Shown here piece by piece: positions 34,021-46,055 of a stretch of DNA of 64,000 nucleotides; the stretch's first letter is position 1; the number at the start of each line of letters is the position of its first letter. The notes beneath the pieces are model-generated. The model saw nothing but the letters and a program-made list of their open reading frames with translations. It was not told the DNA's origin and searched no databases. Location: positions 51,739,946 through 51,803,945 of the forward strand of contig NC_134465.1 of NCBI RefSeq assembly GCF_047948215.1. The letters run 5' to 3'. The position numbers were made by a program, and so were the translations under genes. This DNA is from Lycorma delicatula (taxonomy: Eukaryota > Arthropoda > Insecta > Hemiptera > Fulgoridae).

Positions 34021-35284
34021 ATTAAAAACATAAATGTATCAAAATGTAAAAGAATGTGAAGACAAAACAGAATTTTCAATGTTACAAAACAAAAGAAATT
34101 TTTTTTAAATAAACAATAAAAATGTTTAAAAAATTAAAACTCAAAACAATTTGACATTTTTAAAACTAATTAAAAATTAATTTTATCTAAATTTGTTTGA
34201 AAAATTTATTTTCTAAGTTGCTAATACTAAAGGCTTTTCCAAGCCTATGTTTATATGAACCTTCTTCTTTATTTTCATCACAAGAGCATATCTGTAAGTT
34301 TGTTACATTCTTTGTGAATCTAGTATAACCCATTACACAATGAGGTGATGGCTGACATACATAATCAGATTTGGGTTTGTGAATTATGAACAGAGAAATA
34401 AATAAAAATAAAGAATGAAGTAAATGGTTACAAAAGTACAATATAAATTCAAGATAGTAAAATGTACAAGGGATGTGATTTGACCAATAAATGTTCAACA
34501 TTTACACATAGTAGAAACTACTTTCAAGATAATCAAATCACAGGTAATCGTATGTAATAATAGGTAAGTGTTACAATTAATGATAAGCGGGTAGATGACC
34601 TGGGGAGTTCCATCAGAATAGATATGATTCGCTTATTACATTTACAACTCTTACGGCTTACAGAAATGACATGTGCCTACACCTTTGTTCAAATACATTT
34701 CACCTATTTTCACTCTATTTTTAAATTGTTGTAACATTACTGATATTCAAAGCATAATTTTGTTTTTATATTTAATATAATAAAAGAAATCATTGTAAAA
34801 TTAAATAGGAAGCTATAATTAAATAACAAATAAATGAATAATCAATATACTTATAATTTTTGGGACTTTATACTACTACTTTGCCAATTTGAATAAAAAC
34901 TAATAATACGATTACTAGTATTCATAAACAACACATTTAAAGATAAATAACTGTGAAAGCATGATATTAGAAAAACATATATTATTTATTTAGCATAACA
35001 CATAAATTACAAAAAAAGCTTAACAACTACTAAAAATACTTATACATAATATAATTTTATTCAATATGTACAAATTTATTAAAAAAAAGAATTAAATTAA
35101 TTTTTTTTAAATATTTTGTAAACAATCAGAATTATAATCATCATAATTAATAAAAACTTACATTTTAAATTAATAGTTAAATCTTTCCTTAATTTAAAAT
35201 TATTATACATTTATTTGTTATATTTATATTACTTATTGTATAAGTTACAAACTCTTCAACTAGTAAAAACAATAAGCAACCTCC
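34021..35284. other. AT-rich spacer, no gene supported
   Basis: A 104-codon minus frame at 34187-34501 was weighed; it has the Phe/Leu/Asn make-up of random AT-rich text except near VCQPSPHCVMGYTR. No splice context or homology was recognised. Confidence 0.45.
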
Positions 35285-35555
35285 CCATGGCCCAGTGAGA
35301 TGAGGATGACATTATGACATGTAAATGAGATGTAGTCTTGTTCAGACTCAGGCTGACCATTTCTGAGTTGTGTGGTTAATTGAACATCAACCACCAAAAT
35401 ACACAGGTATCCATTATCTAGTATTCAAACCCATATAAAAGCAACTAACATTTACTAGGATTCGAATCTCAGAACCTTTGATTTTTCGAAAATCAGCTGT
35501 TAAACGAGTGATTTTGCAATAATGAGTTTACCACTTGAACAGCCTGGTGAGCTAA
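35285..35555 (-). repeat. SINE family A, diverged full-length copy
   Basis: Body CAGGCTGACCATTTCTGAG, TGTGGTTAATTGAACATCAA and GTATCCATTATCTAGTATTC, then AGGATTCGAATCTCAG (B box) and CCACTTGAACAGCCTGGTGA (A-box side). The palindrome has decayed to AAAATCAGCTGTTAAA. Confidence 0.85.
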
Positions 35556-36500
35556 TATACATTTAATTAAATAACTTAATATTTAACATTATAGCTTTTA
35601 TAAATGATTAAATATTTACATTTAAATATAATAATATAAATTTAATTTTAATCAACATTTTTTTAGATGGTTTCTTATGGAATAATGAAGTTATTGAGTG
35701 TTATATATAAAGAGCCAGAAATAATTACACTATGGGAATAAAAAAAATAAATATGAATGTAGAGAAAAATAGGATAATTGTTTGATTATAAAGGTAGAGA
35801 AAAAGGAAAAGAAAGATAGGTAAGAAATAAAGAGTATTTAACATTTTATTGCAATCAGGTGCAAAAATTGGAAAGTTAATCGGAGAAAGATGTGTTAGAG
35901 GGTTTTTTTAAGAGGCAGTTACAGAATCAGAGATTTTAGAGTATAAGAACATTTAGGATAATATGTTACATAAAATCAATTTTGTTTTTATGTAATCATA
36001 CATATCAGAGATAATAATGCAAAAAAAAGAGAAAACATGACCCAGACAATGAACAAAGAATTTCTCTTAATCACATTAAGAAAAATGAAACAAAATAAAA
36101 TCAGAAATGTTATTATTACGTATGTTAAATTAGGTTTTTAAGAAGTTAGCAAAATGTCTTTACATTTAACACATCTCAGTCATTAATTCTGCTTTTTGTT
36201 TAATTCCTTTTCAGATTAAAAACAGAGTTCTTCAATAATTCCAAAGATGTACAGAGTCACCCATTAAAACTGCAATACAGAAATGATTACTCTGCTGCTT
36301 ACTAGAAGATGTGAGCATACCACAAGTGAAACAGGACAGCAGCTGACCTAAATCACATGATCCTGATCAAAGGAAGAAGAAATTAAGGTTCAAAAAAGGA
36401 AAGGGAAGAGGAAGGAATTGATCTACCCACACATGGATTGCCTCTAATCAGAGATAATTAATTAAACATTATTCACAAACTTATTAGAGAAGTTACCCAT

Positions 36501-36650
36501 ATGAAAAAGTTGGGCAAGAGTTCATTTGATGAAAGTTCAGATGGCTTTGCGGAAGTAAACATTGTAAGGAAAAAAGGATTGTTAGAAGAATTTTTAAATG
36601 GGAGCTCCAAGAAATATTCCCAGGAACTACAGATTGATGAGGAAAGATAA
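36501..36650 (+). CDS. Possible short ORF, 49 codons, unrecognised
   Basis: From ATG 36501 to TAA 36648-36650 it encodes a charged peptide (KKLGKSSFDESSDGFAEVNI, LLEEFLNGSSKKYSQELQID). The frame is open back to about 36462. The mixed acidic and basic make-up is unlike the Phe/Leu/Asn-rich frames of its surroundings, so it could be an exon or decayed element. No family, splice sites or upstream signals were recognised. Confidence 0.2.
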   Translation: MKKLGKSSFDESSDGFAEVNIVRKKGLLEEFLNGSSKKYSQELQIDEER

Positions 36651-38109
36651 ATAAAGAGGTGTGACAATGTGAAGCGAGTGATAAAAAAGAATTTTGAAAC
36701 TAGTGGACTCTAATAATATGAACCAGCAATAACCCAAAATATATAGAGAAATTCTTTTGTTTCATCAAATCTTTTTAGCTTGCTTGAACTTTTCTCTAAA
36801 AGTTAGTGTCATTACATTTTTGTTTTATTATTTCAACAAAAAATAAGTAATAAAATGTTCGAAGTTGTCAAGAATAAAGATTTAAAAATTTGGTTGGATG
36901 TCTATTTTCACAGATGAATTTTGTCATAAATAACAGCTTGTGGAAATCTCAGGTAGCCATATACAAAGCCATCTTTAAATACTAAGAAATTTAAATATAA
37001 ATTCTTACCTTTAAAACACGAATAAATAAAAACATTAAAAAGGTAACAGAAATTACAGACACAAAATGCCATTAAAAGTTCATAGTTCATATGGCCAGAT
37101 CCAAAGTAAATATAAAAAATCCAAACTGTGTTCAAAAATCTTGTGGAATAGTTTTAGCAGAAATATTTGGAAACTTCAATTATCGCTTTTGATCAATATG
37201 TACAACAATAAAGAACAGTCGAATGTCACATTGTCATAAAAGTTTTGGATTGACATAACCAACAATAAAGGAAAAATTATATTGTAAATGTTGAGTAATT
37301 ACGTAGAAAGAAAAAAGGATGAAACTGAAAATCATAAAGAAAGAAAACAACAGCTTTGTGTATGCTACTTGAGCAATTTTAATAATAATAATAATATATA
37401 ACTTTGATAATTAAAACAAGTTAAAATATTTTTTAATTCAAAAATTAATTTTTTCAAATTTTATAATATAGAGAAGAATGTACGAGAAGAATGTTAAGAA
37501 TGTTAAGCTATAGGAATAATTTTTTTGTAAATCTCTGAGACAGTTATCCACTTTGTGCATTCTGCAATAAAACAAAGAGATTACAAATTACGTTTTACAA
37601 CTGAATGAATCAACCAAATCCTATGATGATAGCATTCTGTTCTAAAAATCTATTCGAAAAATTCTGTTGTTCTAGTGATATCAACACTAAAACAACAGAA
37701 TTTTTACTTTCATTTAATACTGAAGTTAAATGGTTTAAAAACTGCTTGAGATAAGCCTGTTCTATAAAGGGAGTAATTTTCATCTCTCTTAAAAAATGAA
37801 GGGACTGTTATTAGAATATTTAATTAGAATTTAGTATACAGATTATTTAATCTTTGAAAAAATACTGAATGTATCACATAACTGGAAAAAATTTATTTCA
37901 AGGTAACTCTCCTTTGTTTTGTAACTCTTTCTAGGTAATGTAACATTAGTCAGAACGGAACAGAACGCAAGGATAGTGGGAGAATTTACATTTCCTTCTA
38001 ATCTCAGAACCTGGACAAAAGTCCTTTGCTTCTGTGCCTTTCTTTTATCAGGCGGTTAATTATTTATTTAGTAGCGGTTATATATATTTGTTTTTTTTTA
38101 AATTTATGG

Positions 38110-38345
38110 ACAGAATTATTTATTTGCTACATTCCGATCAGAGAGAAATTTTTGACCGAAGCTTACCATGGGTGACTAGCTGTATATGAGCTTCTTTCTC
38201 CCAGCATGTTTCCACTTCAGTCCTTTCAGAGCTAGAGCCTTCTGGCCTAGCAGGAATGCGCCTTTCGTGGGCTCTAGTGTTTGGAGGATGGAATGTGCTC
38301 TCTTTTCTGGAGGGAGTTGCATGTGTTATGGGTGACATTAGAAGA
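38110..38345 (-). other. Isolated GC-richer island with 66-codon minus ORF, unidentified
   Basis: About 200 bases near 50 percent GC in a region of about 22 percent. The minus frame 38138-38338 reads MSPITHATPSRKESTFHPPN, then HERRIPARPEGSSSERTEVE and WEKEAHIQLVTHGKLRS. The make-up is that of ordinary coding or element DNA rather than AT-rich noise. No family is recognised and no clear splice sites define it as an exon. Confidence 0.3.
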
Positions 38346-39889
38346 TTTTTAATAAGAAGATTAAATATTAATATTGCAGAGAGGGAGGCCTTTTACAAAA
38401 CTGTTTTAATCTATTCACCCTGAAAAATGTAGCAGGTATGTAAGGATTAAAAAATTATAATAAAATAACAATAAAAAAATTAAACTAGTAAAATTAATAA
38501 TTGAAAAAAAAAAATGCTAAGCACTTAAATTCATGCTTCTTTCTTTACTTAAAAAATTAATTTTTTTAGTATTACAAAAAAAAACTATCAAATTAAAGGA
38601 TAATTAAAATATTATATATAAATATATACATTTAATTTCATAAAATATATTATAAACTAATTAAATCAGTATAATAAGCCATTAATAATATATTACACCA
38701 TTAACATAAAAAAAAATTGATTTACAATATTTAATTATTTTTATAATATATATTTATAAAGTACAATAATCATTTGGAATGTTATTTATTTAAGAACACA
38801 TACATATTTTATTATGATATCTATTAAAGATGGAGGTAACAATCTAAATAATAATTATGAATTTAAAGAAAAAAAGTTTTAAAATATTTTGCCCATCTGT
38901 TAATAAACATATTATTAGAACATTAATTAGCATAATTGCCAGTTAGCTGAATTCTTTTCATCGGTTTTATGTTTCTCTGAATGAATATGAATTAAATCAA
39001 ATTACTTCTTCCCATGAATGAAATCAATTTCTACAAATAGAACTGATTTTACAAATCTGTAGTATACAAGGTTGCAATTTTTCATCCCTCTTTTAGAGGC
39101 ACAATGTATTAATAGAAAGTTTATTTCTAATTTAATTTAAGAATTAAATATCTATCAATCTTTGAAAAAATTCTGAATGGATCAAATAATTAAAAAAACA
39201 AATTTTTTCAAGGTCTTTATTTTGTATTTCTTTATATTATAGAAAAATCTTCTTAACTTTGTTATATTACTGTTTTTTATAAACTTAGACTTATATATTT
39301 ATTTACGAGTGCAGTTGTTTTATTGTTGGATGTTTCATAAGATCAGTTTATAATAAATTATAGAACAAAAAACCCTGCCAAATTTGGTCTCTAATTTGAT
39401 TCGTAATGATATAAATCGATACTGGAATAGAAATTTATAACTAATTAATGGTGAAAATGTTTGAAGAATAGATAAAATTATATAGATAAAGTTTGATGGT
39501 GGAGTCACATGTTTTGAGAAAAATAATGAATATTCATGAGAAGAGAGGTAATTTCATGGTAAACAGTAAATAATTTTCAAAATAAAAAGATTCTCAAAAA
39601 CTATTACTTTTGAAATTCAGAATTATTTTTTGAAATTTAAATAATTTATATTATTTTGAATAAAAGGATAGGTTACTTAAAATTATTTACCAAAATAATA
39701 GGTGTTTGCGTGGTTATTTTCTTTTAAAAATGGGTCAAGAACATTTTCATGCATACTGAAATGTATAATAATGGTGTTAACAGTCTTCTTAATAAAAAAA
39801 AGGACCAACATGAACTTTATGTTTATTAAGGACATAAATAGACTTATTTTTTAACATTTTATAATTTTAGTTTTTCATTTTAAATAAAA
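38346..39889. other. Very AT-rich spacer, no gene seen
   Basis: No gene or named element was seen. A weakly similar stretch pairs 39130-39250 with 37830-37950 (shared AATCTTTGAAAAAAT, CTGAATG, TTTCAAGG). Nothing else was recognised. Confidence 0.45.
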
Positions 39890-40590
39890 TTCTGATGCAA
39901 ATAATAAATTGATCTATAATGACAATCCTTATTGTAAATAGTAGAATACTTTCAGTTTTATGATTACCAAAACGATATAAACTAGAATGCTTTGTACCAG
40001 TATAAGCAGTAACTATTTTAAATATCATGCTATCGATAGAAATGTGTGATGTTGTACTAAATGAGTTAAACTTGATTGTTTAGTTACAAAATTCCCCCTC
40101 AATGGATTTTATAGGTATTTGTAATAAATATATTTAGATGTTTTCAGCGTTGTGAAGACCTTTTAAAATTACTCTACAGGAAGCAGTTTGTCACTGTATA
40201 CAATTACTAGATACCAGTTAACACAACCAAAAACATAAATAGGTTTTTTCTTGAATTATTTTACAACTATAACAAAATTAAGGAGACAAATTATTAAACT
40301 AAAACATTAAAATTAAAGGGGCAGTTAATTTAATAGCATCATTCAAAGTTTTTGAAAGTAAAGAAATTCAAACAAAACATTCTATTAGAATATTTATCAT
40401 ATTGCTTTATCTTACTCATCAAAATTTTTAGCATTATAATACATTTTTTAACGATTTATAACACGTAATATAAATACATGAATAACATTATTGCATAATA
40501 CAAATATTTATTTTATAACCTGAACAGTGTTCATAGACAAAATTAAAAAAAAAAACAAACTAATGATCATGAAATCACTATTTTTATGCA
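39890..40590 (+). repeat. Diverged local duplication, upstream copy
   Basis: Two parts match the region 3' of painless. 39890-40215 pairs with 41465-41770 (shared AATAATAAATTG, GAGTTAAACTTGATTGTTT or AAGTTAAACTTGATTGTTT, TCAATGGATTTT). 40440-40560 pairs with 41895-42010 (ACACGTAATATAAATACATG, CCTGAACAGTGTTCATAGAC). The spacing is about 1.46-1.58 kb. Confidence 0.75.
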
Positions 40591-41464
40591 AATACATTAG
40601 GGAAAATTAAAATACTTCAGACTCACTATCTGAATCAAAATAATACTATTTATAGACAATTAAAATTACTAAAATGTGTTCGAGTATATGTGGCGTTTGT
40701 ATTTGTAACAGTTGTTTTTATATTCTATATATATATATTCTTATAAAAGTACTGTTCTTAAAAAAAATTCCACTTATATTTCCACGTTAAATAATCACTG
40801 TTATATATAATTTGATTGTGTACAATAATTTAACAATTTTAATAAGAAATTTATTCAAAATATTTATAAAACCAGTATAAAAACATCAATTTTTCAGTTA
40901 AATATATTAAATTGTTTAATGAAATAATTATTTTGGTTTAATATGGGTACTATTAAACCAAAAGATACACATCCCAACTAAATTAGTCTTTTCCCAAACT
41001 TTATTTTACTTAAAAATGTCATATTGTATAGAATTCCAATTTTCATACTCAGCAAAATTAGCATGTAAGATTAAATCTCAATATTTTAATGACAACATTA
41101 AAAAAAAATTAAATAACATTAAATCTGGCAAATAAGGTGGTAGTTATTTTAACCCTGTTTACCAGTCGATTTACCTGCAACGGAAGTAGTTAGTAAAGGT
41201 ATGGTATCAAAGGTCCATAAAGGTATGGTACCTTTATGGTACCGTAAAGGTATGGACACTATCAAATACGTGTCCTGCTTTGTCATCTTATAAGTAAGGG
41301 TTGACAACATTTTCAGGGATATGATAGAATAAAATAATAGTGTGATGACCTTGTATAAAAAAGCACCACATGTGAATACTTTAACTTTATTAAGGATTAT
41401 AAAATATATTGATTATTGAACATTTAATACTTTCCACTTTTAATTTTTTATTTCAAACAATAAA
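40591..41464. other. AT-rich spacer with a small GGTATGG repeat
   Basis: At 41198-41262 words such as AAAGGTATGG and CCATAAAGG recur in both orientations (near-palindrome CCATAAAGGTATGGTACC). Otherwise nothing was recognised. Confidence 0.5.
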
Positions 41465-42030
41465 ATTTTGATGCCAATAATAAATTGTTGGTCTATTGTG
41501 ACAATTCTTATTTAGAAAACTTTCACTTTTATAAAAATCAAAACTACATAACTAAAATGCTTTACACCAAGGTAAGTAATCATTTTAAACTTCATGCTAT
41601 TGACATAACGATGAAGAAATCTTGTGTTATTGTACTACATAAGTTAAACTTGATTGTTTTACTACAAAGTGATACATCAATGGATTTTTAAGGTCTTTAT
41701 TATAAATATATTTATATGCTTTTAAAGTTTTGATGTCTTTTTAGAATTACTCAACTGAATCAATGTTTTCACTGGACTGGCTATAATAAATAAAAAAAAA
41801 AAAAGTTTTTTTTTCATAAAGTGCAATATTATATCTTGAGTATAGTTTGATTGAAGCATATATTTTTATAAATTATTAAATAGAAAATTGATAATGAATG
41901 ATTTATAACAACACGTAATATAAATACATGAATACATTACTGCATAATACAAACATTTATTTTATAACCTGAACAGTGTTCATAGACAAAATTAACAAAA
42001 AAAAAACCATAAACTAAATTATATTACTAA
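41465..42030 (+). repeat. Diverged local duplication, copy next to painless
   Basis: Partner of 39890-40590. It ends about 180 bases from the painless stop codon, so the duplicated segment may include old 3' flanking or UTR sequence of that gene. Confidence 0.75.
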
Positions 42031-42165
42031 TGATACAAGCACAGCAACATTTGGGATAACAAAAAAAGAAAAAAGTATTCATTCATACATTTCTGCCTAA
42101 TAATAGAGATATTCGATAATTTATTTATTTACATAAATTTTAAACAGCAATAAACTGCTGTATTG

Positions 42166-42171
42166 TTTATT
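42166..42171 (-). terminator. Probable poly(A) signal of painless
   Basis: AATAAA on the minus strand, about 40 bases after the painless stop codon at 42212-42214. Another candidate lies at about 42120-42127. Confidence 0.5.
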
Positions 42172-42211
42172 CTTGCCATTTTTCTTATCATAAAAATTGT
42201 TCTTTACATAT

Positions 42212-45200
42212 CTACTGATTATCTTCTTCAGATGATGATGTACTTAATATAGGTTTTTTTTGTTGAAATAGTTTTAATATTTGATTTAATTGTTCTTCTG
42301 TTCTTTGTGAATTTTTTACTAAGTTATTTAATGTTCCGTTAAAATAATCAAGACGGTCTGATAAATCTTGTATTATTTTATCTTTTGATCCATCAGTATA
42401 ATCTATAATTTTTAAATCATTAGATTTATTTGAGGATTTATTTATAACATCATCCAATGCTTTTCTATAATATTCTAATTGTTCTTTATAATTTTGAAAC
42501 ATTTTACTTACATCAAATGTAATTCGTTCATCTTCTTTTTTAGCTAAAACCAGTTTAGCAGCACGTACAATTTCTGGATCCATTGTCTTATTATAACACA
42601 TATTATAACAAATATTATCATCTGATTCTACATCTTGTCGTTTTCTTCTATGACCACGATGACACATTTCTATACGTGATTCTTGATTCGGTAGTATTCG
42701 AATTTCACAATCTGGATATAAATCCGGAAAAAGATTAATTTTTCTTGAAAACAATTTTAAACAACCGTAATTTATAGCGCAACAATTAATATTCGGTATA
42801 CAACAAAATAATCGTCTTATTTTATTTAAAAATCCATGGTATGGTACTGGATCACCCATTGCCATCGTTTCAACATAAGAAACTAATTTTACACGCGATA
42901 CATATCCAACTAGTTCTGCATCTGCTTTAATCGACTGAGTATCGCTTACAGCAAGACCGTTTAATAAATTAAATAATACAATCGCTATAAGGAAAACAAA
43001 CAATACAAATAATATATGACTTGTACCTGGATGTGCAACAAATGGTATCGATCCGGCATCAAATTCTCCAGTTAACATTACAACAGTTTTAAAAACAGAC
43101 ATTGCTGGATCTACAAAATAATTTTCTTCATCATCAGTACTTTCTGAATCGCAAAATAATGTATAAAAACTTAAAGCAAACGCTATTATTAATATAGAAT
43201 ACCATGCAAGAAATTTTAAAAAGTTCCATGAAACGGTTTTTAACATTTCTATATTTGTAGATAATGCAGGATGTCGTCCAATCAATAAAACTAATTCAGC
43301 CCAAGATAATAATATAGCGATTGCTGATATTTGATGTCGTAGATTTACACAAGATTCACAAAATAATATGGATACCGTAATACCAATTAAACCAACTTCT
43401 AACCAGTTCTCTGGATTAGCTAAATAACGTAATGGTGATATCGTCAATTGAAATAATTCACGTATTATTAAAATTATTAAAAATATTCCAACAGATATAC
43501 GTAAAATTGTTGAATTTATATTCATTGACATATCATTATCCATGTTATTTGTACTATTACCATTCAATTTTCCATCATCTTCATTATTATTAGTTGTATC
43601 AGATTTTATAGCTAAATATGCCATTAATATATATAAAGTTAAAAGTAACCAAAATATTACATAAAATATTAAATTACAATAAAAAAAACAACGTATTTTA
43701 TGCCATTTTAAATGTAGAAAACTTGTTAATACGGGATGCTTTAATAATGGTCTTAAATCAGATGAACGACTCATGTATAATAAAGGATCAGTTTCAGATA
43801 TTATTTCATCTTCAGGTTCTGTATCTTTAATATTATGTTCAATATTTAATGTGGTAAGTGAATTTGTTAATTTTGAATTATTTAATATATTTTTTTTAGG
43901 GGGTGCTAAAAAATTATAACGAAATATTATTTCGTAATTATCTTCTCTTGGTAATAAATCATTTGTTGTTAAACAGTTATCCAAATATGTTTCAAATATT
44001 TTTGGATTTACATCAGCTAAAGCCGGTTCATTTAAAATATTACGTTGTCCAACATATGCTCCATATTGTAATAATAATAATATAAAATTTTTGTCTCCCA
44101 TTTTTGCTGCATAATGTAATGCTGTATTACCTTTGATATCACCGGAATTTATATTTAATTTATTATTTGATACGTCTTTTAATAATAATTCTAATGATTC
44201 ATAATGGTCACAATATTCCTGTTTCGATGAACCTAATGTTGTTTGTGATATTTTATCGCCAAATCCTTTTATTACATAATGTAATACAGTTTCACCATCG
44301 ATAGGTGTAAAATCAGTCGAATCATTATGTATTAATAACCGAATTATATTAACATATCCTTTATATGATGCTATCATAATTGGTGTTTTTTTATTATTAA
44401 CATGTGTTGCATTCGGATTTGCACCTAAACGTAATAAAACCTCAACTATTTTATATAAACCAAACTCGCAACCGTATTGTAAAAATGTATGTAATCCATC
44501 ATTTGAATTAACACATTCTGTATTCATTTGAATCGATCTTATAAAATTATCGATATCTCGTTGATGTAATAAATGAAATAATTTATTTACTAATTTATCA
44601 GAACCGTTTTCCATTACAGTATTATCTGAAATTTTTGGTAGTTTATCTTCAAGTTCAGGATATTTTTCTAATATTAGATCTCTACCAGATTTACCTTGTG
44701 CCGTTTTAAAGCTATCAATATCAACATTAATTTTTTGTAATAAACATAATACTGCTTCTTTTGCATCGCTTAAAACAGCAATATGTATAGCTGTTTGGCC
44801 TTTACGATTCGCTTGATTTACATTAATTTTTGGATGATTTAATAGCAGCATCATAGCATCGATATTATTTGATTTTGCTGAATAATGTAAAGGTGGTGAA
44901 CCAGTTCTATCTAGTACATTTATATTTGTTCTTACATCAGCTATTAATAATTTAATATAAGATATATCACCAAATTCAACGGTAAAATGTAACGGTGACT
45001 TTTTATGTACACGATTTATTTTATTTGGATCGGCACCACAATTTAATAAAATTTGTATATATTTGTAATTACCAGGTTTTTGACATGCTAAATCTAATAA
45101 CGTACCATTTTCTGGATCATCGTAAAAGTAATTTGGATCTATATAACTGTTTTTAATACCGGTTGTTAATACTTTCTGAAAAGTATCAAAATCTCTATCG

Positions 45201-45295
45201 TTAAATGATATTAATAATTGTGAATGTGGATCTGGTGAACATAAACTTCCAGTTCTTAATAACTGTTTTTCTGATAATTCCATATCGTCTGACAT
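42212..45295 (-). CDS. pain: Painless-like TRPA cation channel, complete single coding exon, 1027 aa
   Basis: This is a transient receptor potential channel of the TRPA Painless type, a plasma-membrane Ca2+-permeable channel; in Drosophila it acts in sensory neurons in noxious heat and mechanical sensing. About eight ankyrin repeats lie at residues 62-198 and 267-420 (for example TGSPPLHYSAKSNNIDAMML at 131, KGNTALHYAAKMGD at 388). Six membrane segments follow: about 537-563, 596-620, 632-650, 653-673, 693-715 and 759-785. The pore region around residue 740 is VVMLTGEFDAGSIPF; the S6 end is FNLLNGLAVSDTQSIKADAE. Both are signatures of Painless. A long S1-S2 loop is rich in Asn, and the C-terminal tail carries a probable coiled coil (about 970-1010). 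A coding region without introns fits the subfamily. It is somewhat longer than the fly protein (about 900 aa). ATG context is ACAACAATGT. No frame damage is seen. Confidence 0.96.
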   Translation of the reverse strand: MSDDMELSEKQLLRTGSLCSPDPHSQLLISFNDRDFDTFQKVLTTGIKNSYIDPNYFYDDPENGTLLDLACQKPGNYKYIQILLNCGADPNKINRVHKKSPLHFTVEFGDISYIKLLIADVRTNINVLDRTGSPPLHYSAKSNNIDAMMLLLNHPKINVNQANRKGQTAIHIAVLSDAKEAVLCLLQKINVDIDSFKTAQGKSGRDLILEKYPELEDKLPKISDNTVMENGSDKLVNKLFHLLHQRDIDNFIRSIQMNTECVNSNDGLHTFLQYGCEFGLYKIVEVLLRLGANPNATHVNNKKTPIMIASYKGYVNIIRLLIHNDSTDFTPIDGETVLHYVIKGFGDKISQTTLGSSKQEYCDHYESLELLLKDVSNNKLNINSGDIKGNTALHYAAKMGDKNFILLLLQYGAYVGQRNILNEPALADVNPKIFETYLDNCLTTNDLLPREDNYEIIFRYNFLAPPKKNILNNSKLTNSLTTLNIEHNIKDTEPEDEIISETDPLLYMSRSSDLRPLLKHPVLTSFLHLKWHKIRCFFYCNLIFYVIFWLLLTLYILMAYLAIKSDTTNNNEDDGKLNGNSTNNMDNDMSMNINSTILRISVGIFLIILIIRELFQLTISPLRYLANPENWLEVGLIGITVSILFCESCVNLRHQISAIAILLSWAELVLLIGRHPALSTNIEMLKTVSWNFLKFLAWYSILIIAFALSFYTLFCDSESTDDEENYFVDPAMSVFKTVVMLTGEFDAGSIPFVAHPGTSHILFVLFVFLIAIVLFNLLNGLAVSDTQSIKADAELVGYVSRVKLVSYVETMAMGDPVPYHGFLNKIRRLFCCIPNINCCAINYGCLKLFSRKINLFPDLYPDCEIRILPNQESRIEMCHRGHRRKRQDVESDDNICYNMCYNKTMDPEIVRAAKLVLAKKEDERITFDVSKMFQNYKEQLEYYRKALDDVINKSSNKSNDLKIIDYTDGSKDKIIQDLSDRLDYFNGTLNNLVKNSQRTEEQLNQILKLFQQKKPILSTSSSEEDNQ

Positions 45296-45340
45296 TGTTG
45301 TTTTGAAATCTGTAAAAAAACAAAGAAAAACAATAAATAT
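45296..45340 (-). promoter_or_regulatory. pain: 5'UTR with probable splice acceptor
   Basis: On the minus strand TTTGTTTTTTTACAG, a strong pyrimidine-rich acceptor, ends at 45310 only 14 bases before the start codon. This predicts a non-coding upstream exon and a 5'UTR intron; the donor was not identified. Confidence 0.55.
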
Positions 45341-45369
45341 AAATAATAATGTTAAATAATCTTAATTTA

Positions 45370-45935
45370 ATAATTATTTTTTGGTACTGTTTCATTTCTT
45401 CCCTATCAAAAGTTTGCAGTTTTTTCATTTGGAAATAACTCAAAATAGAAGGAAACATTGATATTTAACAATAACCTGTTGAAGAAATAACCTGATAACT
45501 CACTAACATGCTGTTTTATACCAGTCATTTTAAACATTCTCCATATTAACATATTTTACATATTAAAATATAAGTATTATTGCTTATAATTATAAATATA
45601 ATCTAACAAAACTTAACCTATATTCATTAACTTCGACTGATTAACAGTAATGTTTTGATTATTTAAATAATAAATAACTGCAATAATTAGTGAATGAATA
45701 ATTTAAATACTCAAAACATTACTGTAAATTAGTTGAGGTTAGAGAGTGTAGCTTAAGTTTGGTTAGATTATATTTATAAAATAAACATAGTGGTTATAAA
45801 AATGGTAATATTAGGTTATTTCTCTAAACTGGTTATTTTTAATGTCAATATTTCCTACTATTCTGAGTTATTTTCAGGTGTAAAACTTACAAACGTTTGG
45901 AGAGGGAAAAATAAAAAAGTACCTTTTTTTATTAT
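45370..45935. repeat. Large imperfect inverted repeat (foldback) upstream of painless
   Basis: The left arm (about 45370-45668) and right arm (about 45701-45935) are reverse complements with mismatches and one about 65-base insertion in the left arm. Matching blocks: CAGTAATGTTTTGA, TATAAATATAATCTAAC, GAAATAACCT, GAAATAACTCA and TTTTTTGGTACT against TTTTTTAGGTACT. The spacer is about 32 bases. It may be a MITE-like foldback element or an inverted duplication of the promoter. Confidence 0.85.
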
Positions 45936-46011
45936 TAACTATTTATTTATAGTAGCATCGACAATTAAAGTCATTAGTGACTGGAATGAAACTATAAATG
46001 TACCCGTAAAC

Positions 46012-46055
46012 GTGTGTAATCTTGAAGAGACTCAGGCCGACCATTCCTGAGACAT
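46012..46055 (-). repeat. SINE family A fragment
   Basis: TCTTGAAGAGACTCAGGCCG and ACCATTCCTGAGACATC match the mid-body of the family. Confidence 0.6.

Noticed and set aside
34187..34501. 104-codon minus frame as a possible membrane protein exon
   Set aside because: Phe/Leu/Ile/Asn-rich composition is what AT-rich random DNA gives; no splice sites, motif or homolog recognised.
43618..44085. Plus-strand frames opposite painless
   Set aside because: Shadows of the channel gene, AT-rich antisense translations.
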